A program made the translations under genes and the position numbers. Under the pieces are notes generated by a model, which was given only the letters and a program-made list of their open reading frames with translations, searched no databases and was not told the origin of the DNA. A stretch of DNA of 64,000 nt from Thermococcus sp. 2319x1 (lineage in GTDB: Archaea > Methanobacteriota_B > Thermococci > Thermococcales > Thermococcaceae), in the NCBI RefSeq assembly GCF_001484685.1, contig NZ_CP012200.1:1897222-1961221 (forward strand). The letters are read 5' to 3'. Below, in pieces: positions 37,330 through 46,916 of the stretch. Every line of letters starts with the position of its first letter. The first letter of the stretch is position 1.

Positions 37330-38001
37330 TCACCTTCTGGCGTAATCCACCATGCTCCTGAAGAGCCTCAATCCATCCTCGCTCCCCAGAAAGCGGTCGC
37401 TCGCCCTCTCCGGATGGGGCATCATGCCGAGAACGTTGCCCTTCTCATTGCTTATACCGGCTATGTTAAGGAGCGAGCCGTTTGGGTTCGCCTCTTCCGT
37501 TACGTTGCCCTTCTCGTCGCTGTACTGGAAAACGACTCTAACCTTCGGGGGGTCTTCAACGTAGTAGTTGCCCTCCGCGTGGGCTATGGGCATTCTAATA
37601 ACTTCTCCCGGTTCGTAGAGCCCTGTGAACGGTGTTTCGGTGTCGGCAACGCGAAGGTGTACCCACTTGCATAGGAAGCTTGGAATCTTATTTGGTCTCA
37701 ATGCTCCCGGCAGAAGAGCTGACTCCGTTAAGATTTGAAAGCCGTTGCATATACCCAAAACTGGCCTTCCCTCACGGGCGAACTCCTTCACTTCATCCAT
37801 CACCTCTGCCCTTGCACTTATTGCTCCCGCCCTCAGGTAGTCGGCATAGCTGAAGCCTCCGGGCAAAACGACTCCATCAAAGTCCTTAAGGCTTTCCTTG
37901 TACCAAACTCTCTCCGCTTCTCCTCCAGCTTTTCTAATTGCTTCAACAGTCTCAAAATCACAGTTTGTCCCTGGGAATACTATAACGGCAAACTTTGGCA
38001 T
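37330..38001 (-). CDS. purQ: FGAM synthase glutaminase subunit PurQ
   Basis: Class I glutaminase feeding ammonia to PurL. 223 residues from ATG 38001 after GGTGAGTG. Motifs: [30 protein letters not shown], the nucleophile elbow [11 protein letters not shown], and the catalytic His-Glu in [11 protein letters not shown]. Its start lies at the purS stop. purL is across the island. Confidence 0.96.
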   Translation of the reverse strand: MPKFAVIVFPGTNCDFETVEAIRKAGGEAERVWYKESLKDFDGVVLPGGFSYADYLRAGAISARAEVMDEVKEFAREGRPVLGICNGFQILTESALLPGALRPNKIPSFLCKWVHLRVADTETPFTGLYEPGEVIRMPIAHAEGNYYVEDPPKVRVVFQYSDEKGNVTEEANPNGSLLNIAGISNEKGNVLGMMPHPERASDRFLGSEDGLRLFRSMVDYARR

Positions 38002-38002
38002 T

Positions 38003-38248
38003 TCACTCACCTAAGGGCTCGATTTGGTACTCGTAAGTGTGGATAACCGGGTTTGCAAGCAGGCGTTTGCACATCTCCTCGACATCTTTCTCTGGAGCTT
38101 CGCTTTCAAAAATGAGCTCGAAATATTTTGGAACCTTCAGCTCTTCAACTTTATAGCCTAAGTTTTTGAGGGCCTTTCCAATGACTCTCCCCTCGGGATC
38201 GTTAAGCCCTTCTTTTAAGCGGATTACAACCTTAGCTTTCCACTTCAT
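38003..38248 (-). CDS. purS: FGAM synthase subunit PurS
   Basis: 81 residues, the small structural subunit that bridges PurL and PurQ. Features: [26 protein letters not shown] and [25 protein letters not shown] 38248 follows AAGGTGATGCTC; an in-frame ATG at 38257 overlaps that ribosome site. Operon purS-purQ. Confidence 0.95.
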   Translation of the reverse strand: MKWKAKVVIRLKEGLNDPEGRVIGKALKNLGYKVEELKVPKYFELIFESEAPEKDVEEMCKRLLANPVIHTYEYQIEPLGE

Positions 38249-38267
38249 GAGCATCACCTTATCAAAA

Positions 38268-38320
38268 AAATGTAAAAATTTAGGGTTTTTAAGGTTTATT
38301 TATGCATAAAAATGTTAATT
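38268..38320 (-). promoter_or_regulatory. purS-purQ promoter with two-part PUR-type signal
   Basis: On the minus strand AATTAACATTTTTATGC (38320-38304), then ATAAATAAACC, TATA-like CTTAAAAAC (38293-38284) and ATTTTTACATTT (38279-38268). This is nearly the same string as at purP. The following 200 bases up to the ABC gene (38321-38524) show nothing else I can support. Confidence 0.6.
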
Positions 38321-38524
38321 AAAACTTTTTTCACCACTCTCATAAAAAGTGATTGTAGTAAAGCCATGAAATCGCAACAATAGATCAATCTTCACTAAGA
38401 TATCAATCCCGTATCTAGGACATAATATGTCATTGCCAAGAATATGACTTAAACTGTTGTGTTAAATGCCTAGACTCCCATAATTTTAAAAACTAGCCCA
38501 AAGACATGCTTTGATTTATATCCC

Positions 38525-40198
38525 CTAAGATACTCTTGAGTTCTCAACGAGCGTTCTATACAGGGAGCATCTTTCGTAGAGTTCCTCATGTTTGCCAGAG
38601 TCAAGGATCTTCCCCTTATTTAAAACAAATATCTTATCAGCATTTTTTAGAGCGGTTAAACGATGCGATATTATAATTAAAGTCGAGTCCTTTAAAAACT
38701 CTCGAATCTTTTCGAGGACTTGAGCTTCATTTTGAACATCAAGACTGTTTGTGGCCTCATCAAGTATCAAAACCTCCGGTTTTCTTAAAAGTGCCCTTGC
38801 CAGTGCTATTTTTTGTTTTTGTCCTTCAGAAAGAGCTTTACTAGTTATATAATCATCAAGTTCGGCAAAATCTATTCCTACAATCTTGAGAACATGAATA
38901 ACTTCGTCCTCTTGATACACTTCGTCAAGCATCAAATTCTCCTTTAAAGTTCCATCAAAAATCCAGTCTTTAGATGGTAGGTAATATATCCTCTTTCTTA
39001 AAGACCTAAGACTATAAACCCGGTAATCTTTCCCATTTATTAAAATGTGGCCAGTCTCTGGCTCACGTAACCTGATTAAAGTTAATGCCAGGGTTGTTTT
39101 TCCAGAACCTATGGGTCCAACGATTCCAATTGTTTCGTTCTTTTTGAGTTCTAGAGTCACATTACTTAAAATGCCAACACTTACATTTTTACATTCAATG
39201 CTTTTGACCGATTTTAACTCATGCCCCTTATCAAGGTCTTCTTTTTCAATGTTTACTATCTCCTTATAGCGCTCTACGTAAGGGATAAGTGCATTGAGAT
39301 ATGTGAATGAATTAGCCAGATTAGTAAGAGGTTCATAGAATTGCGGTAAATAGTTCGTGAAAGCTACGATTGCTCCCACTGAGGCGAGTCCTTTTGTTGC
39401 CAGCCAACCACCAACAAGCAACATTATCAGTCGAGCTATACTGCTTGTGTAATAGTACGATTTCTGGAAGAATATCCTTACCCGCAGGAATCTTGTCATA
39501 TTCTTTAACCACTCTGAAAGACTCATGGAGAATCTCTCTTCAAAATATTCGTACTTATCCAAACGTTTAATAAAGAAAAGATTATCAATGCTTGTTTTGG
39601 TAACAGCAACTACTTTTGACAATGATTCTCTTTCTCGTTTTGAATACTCAATGGATTTTCCTGATGCTTTCTTATAGATAGCATAGTTTATTGGGATTAT
39701 TAAGACAGCTACAAGAAGCATTGTTGGAGATAATGAATATAGGGTAAACGTTGCTACTGCAATATTAATCAACTGAACACTTAATCCAGGGATTAAACCT
39801 GCTAATCCCAGACTGAGCTCTGGTAAGTCCGAAACGAATCTCGCTATTACATCTCCACTGCTTATTTTTCCTAGTTTTGCCCTATGAATAGAGAAAACCA
39901 AATCTTGAGAAAATATTTTTAAAGCTTTGATTCCCAATCTCTGGAGCATGAACTCCCCATAAAAACTTCCTAAGTAGCTTAAAAATGTGAGAACCAGCAG
40001 AGCTAATCCAATTTTTGAGATTGTTGAAAATTCCTGTAATGATACAAGAGAATCTATAAAATTCTTCATGAGCATTGCTTGGGCGTATCCGAAAATAGAA
40101 AGAATAAGGAAAAGAATTATTGTTATGACTATGTCTCCTTTTAGATTTTTTGAGACTTTTATAGATTCCTCAAGGACATCTCTTATATTTACTGACAT
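38525..40198 (-). CDS. ABC exporter, fused membrane and ATPase domains
   Basis: 557 residues. Six-helix exporter-type membrane domain (about 1-310, including the SGDVIARFVSDLPELS coupling region) and an ATPase domain with Walker A GPIGSGKTT, signature LSEGQKQKIALARAL, Walker B VLILDEATNSLD and the H-loop IIISHRLTAL. It works as a homodimer or with a partner. Located between purS and purP3, with no evident pathway link. The substrate is unknown; peptide or lipid export is the family's usual role. ATG 40198 follows AAAGGTGC. Confidence 0.9.
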   Translation of the reverse strand: MSVNIRDVLEESIKVSKNLKGDIVITIILFLILSIFGYAQAMLMKNFIDSLVSLQEFSTISKIGLALLVLTFLSYLGSFYGEFMLQRLGIKALKIFSQDLVFSIHRAKLGKISSGDVIARFVSDLPELSLGLAGLIPGLSVQLINIAVATFTLYSLSPTMLLVAVLIIPINYAIYKKASGKSIEYSKRERESLSKVVAVTKTSIDNLFFIKRLDKYEYFEERFSMSLSEWLKNMTRFLRVRIFFQKSYYYTSSIARLIMLLVGGWLATKGLASVGAIVAFTNYLPQFYEPLTNLANSFTYLNALIPYVERYKEIVNIEKEDLDKGHELKSVKSIECKNVSVGILSNVTLELKKNETIGIVGPIGSGKTTLALTLIRLREPETGHILINGKDYRVYSLRSLRKRIYYLPSKDWIFDGTLKENLMLDEVYQEDEVIHVLKIVGIDFAELDDYITSKALSEGQKQKIALARALLRKPEVLILDEATNSLDVQNEAQVLEKIREFLKDSTLIIISHRLTALKNADKIFVLNKGKILDSGKHEELYERCSLYRTLVENSRVS

Positions 40199-40426
40199 AT
40201 ATTAAGCACCTTTTATTGTTCATTGAACTCTTGGTTGTTTGTATAATGTCCCAAAGAAGTATTCTAAAGACATAACATATAACATATTTTAAAACTTTCG
40301 TAAACTTGTGGTTTATAATTTAAAGTTAATAAATTTCTAAAAAAAGTAACTAGCAAAAAGATTCTTTCTCCAAATTCGAAGTCTGTAAATAAGTAAACTC
40401 TTGAAAAGTAATCAAGAAATTGTAAA

Positions 40427-41569
40427 TCATGTAACCACATTCTCAAGCTCGTCCAGCTCAATGGCACGCTTTATCTCAAGCGCAATTCTCCTTCCGGTGC
40501 TCATCTCCTTTCTCCAGAGAGCGTTTCCATATGGATGGCCCATCGCCATGTGGATGTTTGTTCCGCCACCGGTTCTTGGGGCGACATCGTAGATGTAGAA
40601 GTTGAGGTCTTTATCAACAGCCGTTTGGAGTGTGAAAGGCCCAATGATGCCGGGTGGGTAATATTTCTTGGTGGCCTCAACATAGCGCTCGGCCATATCG
40701 AAGACCTTCTCCAAAAGCGACTCCCTTAGTGTTGAGGATGCATGACCGCAGACGGTGTACTCTGGTTCAAACTGATGCTCGGGTAAGGTCATCTGCTGGG
40801 GGGCAGGTAATCTAACATGTCCATCCAAACTTGTCTCAAAGCGCCAGTCTATTCCAAGGAGCTCAACTTCCTCATCAATTGGGGAGTAGAAGAAGTCGAA
40901 GTTGAATACTGGGCCAATGATGTAGCGCTCAATCCTCGCCTTAGCGAGGTCTCCCTCGGTAATTACGCCAAGCTTCATGAGCTTCTCGGCTTTTTCTCTA
41001 AATTCTTTGTAAGATGCTGCCGTAAAAAATCCCCTTTCAAGTCTCTTCTTTGCATGAGGGAGTTTGACTATCACGAGACCAACGTCGTCAATCTCTTCCG
41101 GTTTCACTGGCTCAGGATAGGGTAAGCCAGCTTTCTCTAAGAGCCAGTAGTAGCTCTTCTCTTCACTTCTCTCTTCGCTCCTTAATAGATTTCTGCTTCC
41201 GAAGAGAGGAACCCTGAACTCATTCTCCACCCTATCAATTCCCGTATAGACCACAAATGAACGGTTGGGGACAAAGATAACATTCCTCTTTCTCAGTTCC
41301 TCTTGGATATCGATAATTTTACCGAACTTTTCCAACACAATGACTTCGTCAATAAAGCCTTTTGTGAGGCCATCTTTTGTTGTTTTTTGCTTAAAGTACT
41401 CAGCATATGTCCTGTGCCTTCCCCTTTGGGATACTATAACTGTTTTAAATCCTTCTGCTTTGGCGCCATCTGCTATATCTAAGGCAGAATGACTCCCAAT
41501 TGCTCCGATAGCTATTTTTTCTTTATCATAGTTTTTTAAAACCTCCAGAATCTGCTCTCTTTCGATCAT
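40427..41569 (-). CDS. purP: FAICAR synthetase PurP, paralogue 3
   Basis: 380-residue PurP homologue: IGSHSALDIADGAKAEGFKT, VPNRSFVVYTGIDRVE, GLVIVKLPHAKKRLERGFFTA, FNFDFFYSPIDEEVELLGID, TVCGHASSTLRESLLEKVF, and PPGIIGPFTLQTAVDKDLNFYIYDVAPRTGGG. It is the longest of the three paralogues. ATG 41569 follows GGTGAGTG, one base after the purD stop, so it is cotranscribed with purD. True FAICAR synthetase or a paralogue of altered role. Confidence 0.92.
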   Translation of the reverse strand: MIEREQILEVLKNYDKEKIAIGAIGSHSALDIADGAKAEGFKTVIVSQRGRHRTYAEYFKQKTTKDGLTKGFIDEVIVLEKFGKIIDIQEELRKRNVIFVPNRSFVVYTGIDRVENEFRVPLFGSRNLLRSEERSEEKSYYWLLEKAGLPYPEPVKPEEIDDVGLVIVKLPHAKKRLERGFFTAASYKEFREKAEKLMKLGVITEGDLAKARIERYIIGPVFNFDFFYSPIDEEVELLGIDWRFETSLDGHVRLPAPQQMTLPEHQFEPEYTVCGHASSTLRESLLEKVFDMAERYVEATKKYYPPGIIGPFTLQTAVDKDLNFYIYDVAPRTGGGTNIHMAMGHPYGNALWRKEMSTGRRIALEIKRAIELDELENVVT

Positions 41570-41570
41570 T

Positions 41571-42866
41571 TCACTCACCTCTAATTTTCTTCATGATTTC
41601 GATTCTTTTTGCAATACTTTCCTTAGTTCCCACATCTCTGCGATAGAAGATATCTCCATTAACGTGCTTTATTCCACGGGAGGCCATCTTTTCAGCTTCC
41701 TCTAAAGAATCAGCTACTCCAACAATGGCCAGGGCCCTTGAGCCGAGCATTGTGAAGTTCTCGTCAATTGATGCATAGTAAACTTTGGCTCCCTCTTCTC
41801 TGATTTTATCTTCGTTGATTTGAAGTTTAACTCCTTTTATTGGATTGGTGGGGTATCCTTTGGGGGCAACATACTTCACAACTGTTGCTTTTTGCTCGAA
41901 TTCAGCTTTCTTTAGGTTACCATCGATAATATCTTCACCAATTTCCACGAGAGAGGTCTTCATAATCGGCAGGACGTTCATTGCCTCGGGATCCCCAAAG
42001 CGGGCATTGAACTCTATTATCTTTGGCTCGTCCTTAGCGAGCATGAACTGCCCGTAGAGAATTCCCTTGTAGGGGGTTCCGTTCTTTCTCATAGCTTCTA
42101 CGGTCTTTTTTAAAGTCTCAAAAGCCTTTTCATAATCTTCCTCTGAGACAAAGGGGAGCAAATGGTTTTCACAGGAATAAGAACCCATGCCACCGGTTAT
42201 TGGGCCTACATCGCCTTCATAGGCATGGGGGTAATCCTGGGCCAGAGGCATTGGAACGACTTTCTTTCCATCAGTAAAAACCTGAAATGTGAATTCAACT
42301 CCATCTGTGCGCTCCTCGATGAGGGCCTTTCCATCTTTTTCTATAATGGCCTTTGCATACTCTTTTGCCTCTTCGTTGTCCTTCAATTGGTATCCGACGA
42401 CTTTGACTCCTTTACCCCCGGTGAGTCCGAGGGGTTTAACAACAACTGGCTTTCCAAACTCATCAATCCACGCCTTCATTTCAGCTATGTCATCAAAAAC
42501 CCTGAATAGCTTTCTTCCGGGGATTTTGTATTTCTCCATTATTTGTCTTGCAAAGGCCTTATTTGTCTCAAGCATGGCAGCTTCTTTTGTTGGCCCAACT
42601 GCTGGAATTCCATTTTCTTCCAAAACATTGACAATTCCTCTCTCCAAAGGTGCTTCTGGTCCAATAAAAGCCAGATCAACACTCCACTTCAAAGCAAACT
42701 CAAGAACTTTTTGAACGTCAGTCTCTTTTGCAAGCCCATAATCCTTTGCTAGTTTCATAACTCCGGGATTCTTGTGTTTTGCCACAACATAAAGCTCTGC
42801 ATCCTTTGAAAGAGCCTCGGCAATTGCACTTTCCCTTCCTCCGGCACCAACGAGTAAAACACGCAT
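41571..42866 (-). CDS. purD: GAR synthetase PurD
   Basis: Joins phosphoribosylamine and glycine. 431 residues from ATG 42866 after GGTGAAG. ATP-grasp enzyme with VLLVGAGGRESAIAEAL, FIGPEAPLERGIV, VVKPLGLTGGKGVKVVG, LIEERTDGVEFTFQ, DYPHAYEGDVGPITGGMGSYS and EFNARFGDPEAMNVLPI. First gene of the purD-purP operon. Confidence 0.96.
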   Translation of the reverse strand: MRVLLVGAGGRESAIAEALSKDAELYVVAKHKNPGVMKLAKDYGLAKETDVQKVLEFALKWSVDLAFIGPEAPLERGIVNVLEENGIPAVGPTKEAAMLETNKAFARQIMEKYKIPGRKLFRVFDDIAEMKAWIDEFGKPVVVKPLGLTGGKGVKVVGYQLKDNEEAKEYAKAIIEKDGKALIEERTDGVEFTFQVFTDGKKVVPMPLAQDYPHAYEGDVGPITGGMGSYSCENHLLPFVSEEDYEKAFETLKKTVEAMRKNGTPYKGILYGQFMLAKDEPKIIEFNARFGDPEAMNVLPIMKTSLVEIGEDIIDGNLKKAEFEQKATVVKYVAPKGYPTNPIKGVKLQINEDKIREEGAKVYYASIDENFTMLGSRALAIVGVADSLEEAEKMASRGIKHVNGDIFYRRDVGTKESIAKRIEIMKKIRGE

Positions 42867-42880
42867 ACTCTTCACCATGA

Positions 42881-42930
42881 ATTTGTTAAAATTTAGTGTT
42901 TTTAAGTTTTATTTTGACATTTATATATCA
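42881..42930 (-). promoter_or_regulatory. purD promoter with PUR-type signal
   Basis: Minus strand: TGATATATAAATGTCA (42930-42915), AAATAAAA, TATA-like CTTAAAAAC (42906-42898), then AAATTTTAACAAAT (42894-42881). It follows the same order as the purP, purL and purS promoters with a more diverged outer element. Confidence 0.5.
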
Positions 42931-43008
42931 ATAAATCTCCTTGATGGGTTATTCCTAAGGTAATAAGGTATTTAAGGAGCGGCAGACCAATATACATAGG
43001 GAGGAGCT

Positions 43009-43686
43009 ATGAATATAGAAAAACTGCTTGATTCAGTCCCAGACAATGGAGTTTTGAGCATAATTGAGAGGGACTATGAATCTGATGGAGATTTGTTTGG
43101 CCTTTTGCTCGTGAAACATCTTTTAGAACATGAAAAAACAGTATTTGCTATAGTGTATGATCCTTTGCTCGTTTTTAAGGAAAATTTAGAAGAAATTGGG
43201 ATTAATTTTGACGATGTTGTAGGTAGAAGCCTGTTTATTTTCGATGTCTTTGGAAGCATTCATAAAATAGAGCGGAACTTTGAAGGAATTTATCAAATAA
43301 AAGGGTATATTGACGACATGGTATTTACAGAAAAGTTTCGAGAACTGCTCACTCGAACATTACTCCACAAAAAGCCAAGAGAGGTATGGTTCTTTACATA
43401 CTTATCCTCCAGCGTCTGCAAGCTTTTCTCGGATCCCATCATCGTATATAAGCGAATGTTGCTTACAAAATGCCATTTCAAACAGTTTATAGAAACATTA
43501 AAGATAATATCGGTATATAACAGCTGTGAGTGTAGAGGGATAGAGGGGATAGCATATCCATGGTCTGATATTGTTCTGGAAACAGTCTTTAGAGAAGGGA
43601 AGGAGGTTGGAATAATAACAAAAGGACTTGAAGAGATCAGTTTTAAGTTGTTTGGGGTGTCTAATAATGTATTCTTGGGAATTTGA
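43009..43686 (+). CDS. DUF257 family protein 1
   Basis: 225 residues, of a family restricted to Thermococcales as far as I know, with no known reaction. Shows SVPDNGVLSIIERDYESDGDLF, a RecA-like looking pattern (VFAIVYDPLLVFKENLEEIGI), then SLFIFDVFGSIHKIE. ATG 43009 follows GGGAGGAGCT. Overlaps the next DUF257 gene by 20 bases. Sits between purD and purE. Confidence 0.75.
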   Translation: MNIEKLLDSVPDNGVLSIIERDYESDGDLFGLLLVKHLLEHEKTVFAIVYDPLLVFKENLEEIGINFDDVVGRSLFIFDVFGSIHKIERNFEGIYQIKGYIDDMVFTEKFRELLTRTLLHKKPREVWFFTYLSSSVCKLFSDPIIVYKRMLLTKCHFKQFIETLKIISVYNSCECRGIEGIAYPWSDIVLETVFREGKEVGIITKGLEEISFKLFGVSNNVFLGI

Positions 43687-44422
43687 TATTCTTGATAAGG
43701 AGATAGGGAAAATAAAACCAACCTCATACATGCTCCTTCATGAGATGGATGCCAGATCCCGAGGACGAGAAATTGTTCTTGAATTTCTAAGAAGAAAACT
43801 CGAAAAAGAGCACTTGGTTGGATTCTTCAATATAAGTTATCCTCTCCCAATTTTACTTATGATTCTCAAAAAGCATGGGATTGATGCGGAGAAGTTCTTA
43901 GAAAGCGAGAGATTTGCAATAATAGACACATTTGGCAGTATCTACGATTTAAAATACAATCTTAAGAATGTATGGTACATTGAGGGATCGGTATCAATGG
44001 AATTATTATCTCCTAAAACAGCTCGGATAGTGAGAAGAATAAAGGAAAAATGGACACAAATAGGATTAATTAATGAAAAAGAGATTTGGGGAGTTGTAAT
44101 GGATATTTCTGAGTATGAGAAAATTTTTAGCGAAGATGAAACAATCAGATATTTCGAAGTTTCGGGGGAAGTTAGGAGGAGGGATGAAGCATATACAAAG
44201 TTTCCAAAAGGAACTAATATATGGGTGTATTCGGGGAACAGTGAGAAAGTTCTTCCCTCAATTTATCGAAGGGCTCAATATGTATTGAGGACAAGAAGTG
44301 AAATAACGAAGGATGGCGTTAAAAGAGAACTGATAGTTCTTAAGACTCCCAAATTAGGTGAAGTTAAGCGGTTTAGATATTCATTTACAAAAGAAGGGGT
44401 TGAATTTTGGCCAGTGGATTAA
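43667..44422 (+). CDS. DUF257 family protein 2
   Basis: 251 residues from ATG 43667 (ribosome site GGGGTG), translationally coupled to the preceding paralogue. Parallel features: DARSRGREIVLEFLRRKL, LVGFFNISYPLPILLMILKKHGI, FAIIDTFGSIYDLKYN. The C-terminal end RYSFTKEGVEFWPVD is extended relative to protein 1. Function unknown. Confidence 0.72.
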   Translation: MYSWEFDILDKEIGKIKPTSYMLLHEMDARSRGREIVLEFLRRKLEKEHLVGFFNISYPLPILLMILKKHGIDAEKFLESERFAIIDTFGSIYDLKYNLKNVWYIEGSVSMELLSPKTARIVRRIKEKWTQIGLINEKEIWGVVMDISEYEKIFSEDETIRYFEVSGEVRRRDEAYTKFPKGTNIWVYSGNSEKVLPSIYRRAQYVLRTRSEITKDGVKRELIVLKTPKLGEVKRFRYSFTKEGVEFWPVD

Positions 44423-44460
44423 CATTTATATGTCGAATTCTGTTCAAAAACTTTATTAAT
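44421..44460 (+). promoter_or_regulatory. purE promoter with PUR-type elements
   Basis: AACATTTATATGTCGAATTC (44421-44440) directly before TGTTCAAAAAC and a TATA-like CTTTATTAAT (44451-44460). The AACAT and TGTTCAAAA elements match half-sites at the other pur promoters, but here both lie upstream of the TATA box. Confidence 0.45.
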
Positions 44461-44491
44461 CTTAACTTATTTTTGCTTAATGGTGAATGCA

Positions 44492-44922
44492 ATGAAAGTG
44501 CTTGTTGTAATGGGTAGCAAAAGTGACTCACACATAGCGGAAAAAGTCACTAAGGTGTTTGATGAGTTTGAGATTGAGTATGAGGTCGAGGTCGCTTCAG
44601 CTCACAGGAACCCTAAAAAAGTTGAGGAGCTTGCAAAGAAAGACTATGAGGTCTTCATTGCCATAGCTGGCTTAAGTGCTGCGTTACCAGGGGTGATTGC
44701 GCCCATACAACCAAACCAGTTATAGGAGTTCCCGTTTCTGCAAAGCTTGGTGGGTTGGATGCCCTCTTGAGTATTGCTCAAATGCCTCCTGGTGTTCCAG
44801 TTGCCTCAGTTGGAATCGATAATGGAAAAAATGCGGCCCTATTAGCTGTGGAAATTTTGGCATTGAAGGATGAAAGATTAAAGAAAAAGCTTGAGGAGTA
44901 CAGAGAAAGGATGCGAGAGTAG
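44492..44922 (+). pseudogene. purE: N5-CAIR mutase PurE, frameshifted as given
   Basis: Carboxylation step from AIR to CAIR. ATG 44492 after GGTGAATGC. The first frame gives VLVVMGSKSDSHIAEKV, VASAHRNPKKVEEL and [13 protein letters not shown]. The next frame continues with [39 protein letters not shown] to a stop at 44922. One missing G near 44700 (GCGCCCAT for GCGGCCCAT) explains the break. All catalytic motifs are otherwise intact, so a sequencing error is likely given the intact pathway around it. No purK is seen. Confidence 0.9.
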
Positions 44923-45892
44923 TTATTTTCTCCTTTTTAATAGCAGTGGTACTAATATGAGGCCCATAATTGTAGAGGTTCCACAGATACCTTTTTCTTT
45001 TTGAGGAGTTAATGTTCGAGTAGTAGATCTTCGCATTTTGTGATGTTAAAGCCCCCTTTAATGCAGAGTTCCTCTACGTACCCTATGCTCTGTTTTTTGA
45101 CATTGACATCGTAAATTAAATAAAGAAGAGAAACATGTCTTAACTTTTTACCGTCGAATATAAAAATCGAAACTGGTTTGATTGCCTCACTTATACCACT
45201 TACTTGTTCATTGAAAGAATAAAGATTAATTAAGAAGCTACCATTCTTCAGAGCGAGTGCTTGATGTTTAAGAGGGGAGTAAATTAAAAGTCTGTCATTT
45301 AGAGGCACTCCTACTAAATGTTTAGATTCCTCATTAAGCCATAAATAAGGATTAATTTCCTTTATTGGAAGTTTCCACGTATTTTTCTCAGAAGAAAACA
45401 CTATTGTGTTATTTTCTAAGACACCTCTGACCCTTAAGGTGCTGTTTTCTACGATTTCCAGGAATCTTCGCTGGCCAGTTATGTTTTTGTAGAGTGGATA
45501 AAAACACTTGGTTGTTTTATTAAAAATATAAAGCCGATAATTGACATAATCTTTAGTTTCTGCCATAATCCAGGAATCATTCTGATAAAAGAACACAGGG
45601 GTTCTGTCGAGATATCTACCACCCAGAAAAATTCCACTCTCGTTTAAGTAAAGTACATAATCTTCATGAAAACTGGGAACGACTGAACACTGATATGCCA
45701 TATCTTACTTTTGTTCATTTCTGGACAATGGGTATAGTCTAACGGTTCAACATGTATTGTGATAAATGCATCATTTTTGCCTCCACTGACAGATAACCAT
45801 ATCCTAACACCAGAGCCAGACCATTTATTAGCTGAGACAAAAGGAGAGAACAAAAAAATAAGAATAACAAAGAGAAGAATTTTCTTAAACAT
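44923..45892 (-). pseudogene. Exported, C-terminally anchored protein (frameshifted), locus 2 gene 3
   Basis: Unrecognised. ATG 45892 lies inside the stop of the preceding gene (ATGTTTAA overlap). Signal peptide FKKILLFVILIFLFSPFVSA. Outer domain rich in NxT/S sequons with TWKLPIKEINPYLWLNEESKHLVGVP, aligned with the 45885 gene. Frame breaks near 45700 and near 45015; after the second, another frame gives GICGTSTIMGLILVPLLLKRRK, a membrane anchor ending at 44923, directly against the purE stop. Two single-base indels would repair it. Confidence 0.62.
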
Positions 45893-46916
45893 GCCGTTCA
45901 CCTAATAGTACTTTTGTGCTTGCTTTTTGTCCTATTAAAGGAATCAAGCTCAGGAATAATAGCAAACCAACACCACAGACTCCTTTGGATTTTGTTTTAT
46001 TATTCCCTGAGTTCAAAGTGTTTGTTCTGTTAGGGCATTCTTTTGGTGAAAATTTCTCCTTTAGTGCTAGCTTCCAAATGAAAGTTCCATTCCACATAGT
46101 AACATTAGGATTGTATCTAAAAGCAACAATTGGCACGGCTTGAACATCTTCTCCATCATAGATGAATACGTATTCTGGCTTTATCAACCTTTCAACTTCC
46201 GAGTTGTTGTAATATTTCTCAAAGAACCTCTCATTGCCATAGTCTTCCCAGAGTAAATATCCTCCATCTTTTACTGGAATTAAATCTCGCTTGTATGCCG
46301 GATAAATTAGTGCTCCTGATTTCCATATAACAGCCTCAAGATAATTGGCTTCCTGAGGAGACCAGAGATATGGCTCAATAGCTTTTAGCGGAATTTTATA
46401 AGTAGTGTTTCCATCGGAGAATATAATGACATCTCCTTTAACCTTTCCCCTCACAGGCACTTTATTTGGAATCCAGCGAGCTGAAAGATAGCTCGGTCTC
46501 TTCAGCTTAATCACACAGTTTTTCTCTCTTTCAAAACGGTAGAAGTAGGTTTTGTTGCCTTCATAAAACAGATAGTGCCAAGTATCGTTTATGTAGTACC
46601 AACGCCCAAACTCTTTTGGTAAAAAGAATGCACCACTTCCATTTACATAGAATTTGTAAACCGTTTCAACTGAATAATCACCTTCAAGAGGGCATGAAAA
46701 CACTGTTGGGGAAGAGTTAAACCTAAAGCACATTGTAGGGAAGAATAGAGTATAAATATCAACAGTGCAGACAGCATCATATTCAGTTCCAGAACAGCTA
46801 ACAGAAGATACACGAAGCCCATATCTCTGTTCATCTGCAAGATAATCTGCTCCAACTAATGGAAATACTCCAAAAAATAAAAATAATATAAGAGAAACTG
46901 AAAGCTTCTTAGACAT
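45885..46916 (-). CDS. Exported, C-terminally anchored protein, locus 2 gene 2
   Basis: 343 residues, intact. ATG 46916 lies inside the stop of the DUF4855-like gene (ATGTCTAA). Signal peptide KKLSVSLILFLFFGVFPLVGA, outer domain with cysteines and many N-glycosylation sequons, TYKIPLKAIEPYLWSPQEANYLEAV, then PEYVFIYDGEDVQAVPIVAF, and the C-terminal anchor GVGLLLFLSLIPLIGQK. Same family and order as 17277-18223. Likely displayed on the cell surface; function unknown. Confidence 0.75.
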   Translation of the reverse strand: MSKKLSVSLILFLFFGVFPLVGADYLADEQRYGLRVSSVSCSGTEYDAVCTVDIYTLFFPTMCFRFNSSPTVFSCPLEGDYSVETVYKFYVNGSGAFFLPKEFGRWYYINDTWHYLFYEGNKTYFYRFEREKNCVIKLKRPSYLSARWIPNKVPVRGKVKGDVIIFSDGNTTYKIPLKAIEPYLWSPQEANYLEAVIWKSGALIYPAYKRDLIPVKDGGYLLWEDYGNERFFEKYYNNSEVERLIKPEYVFIYDGEDVQAVPIVAFRYNPNVTMWNGTFIWKLALKEKFSPKECPNRTNTLNSGNNKTKSKGVCGVGLLLFLSLIPLIGQKASTKVLLGERHV

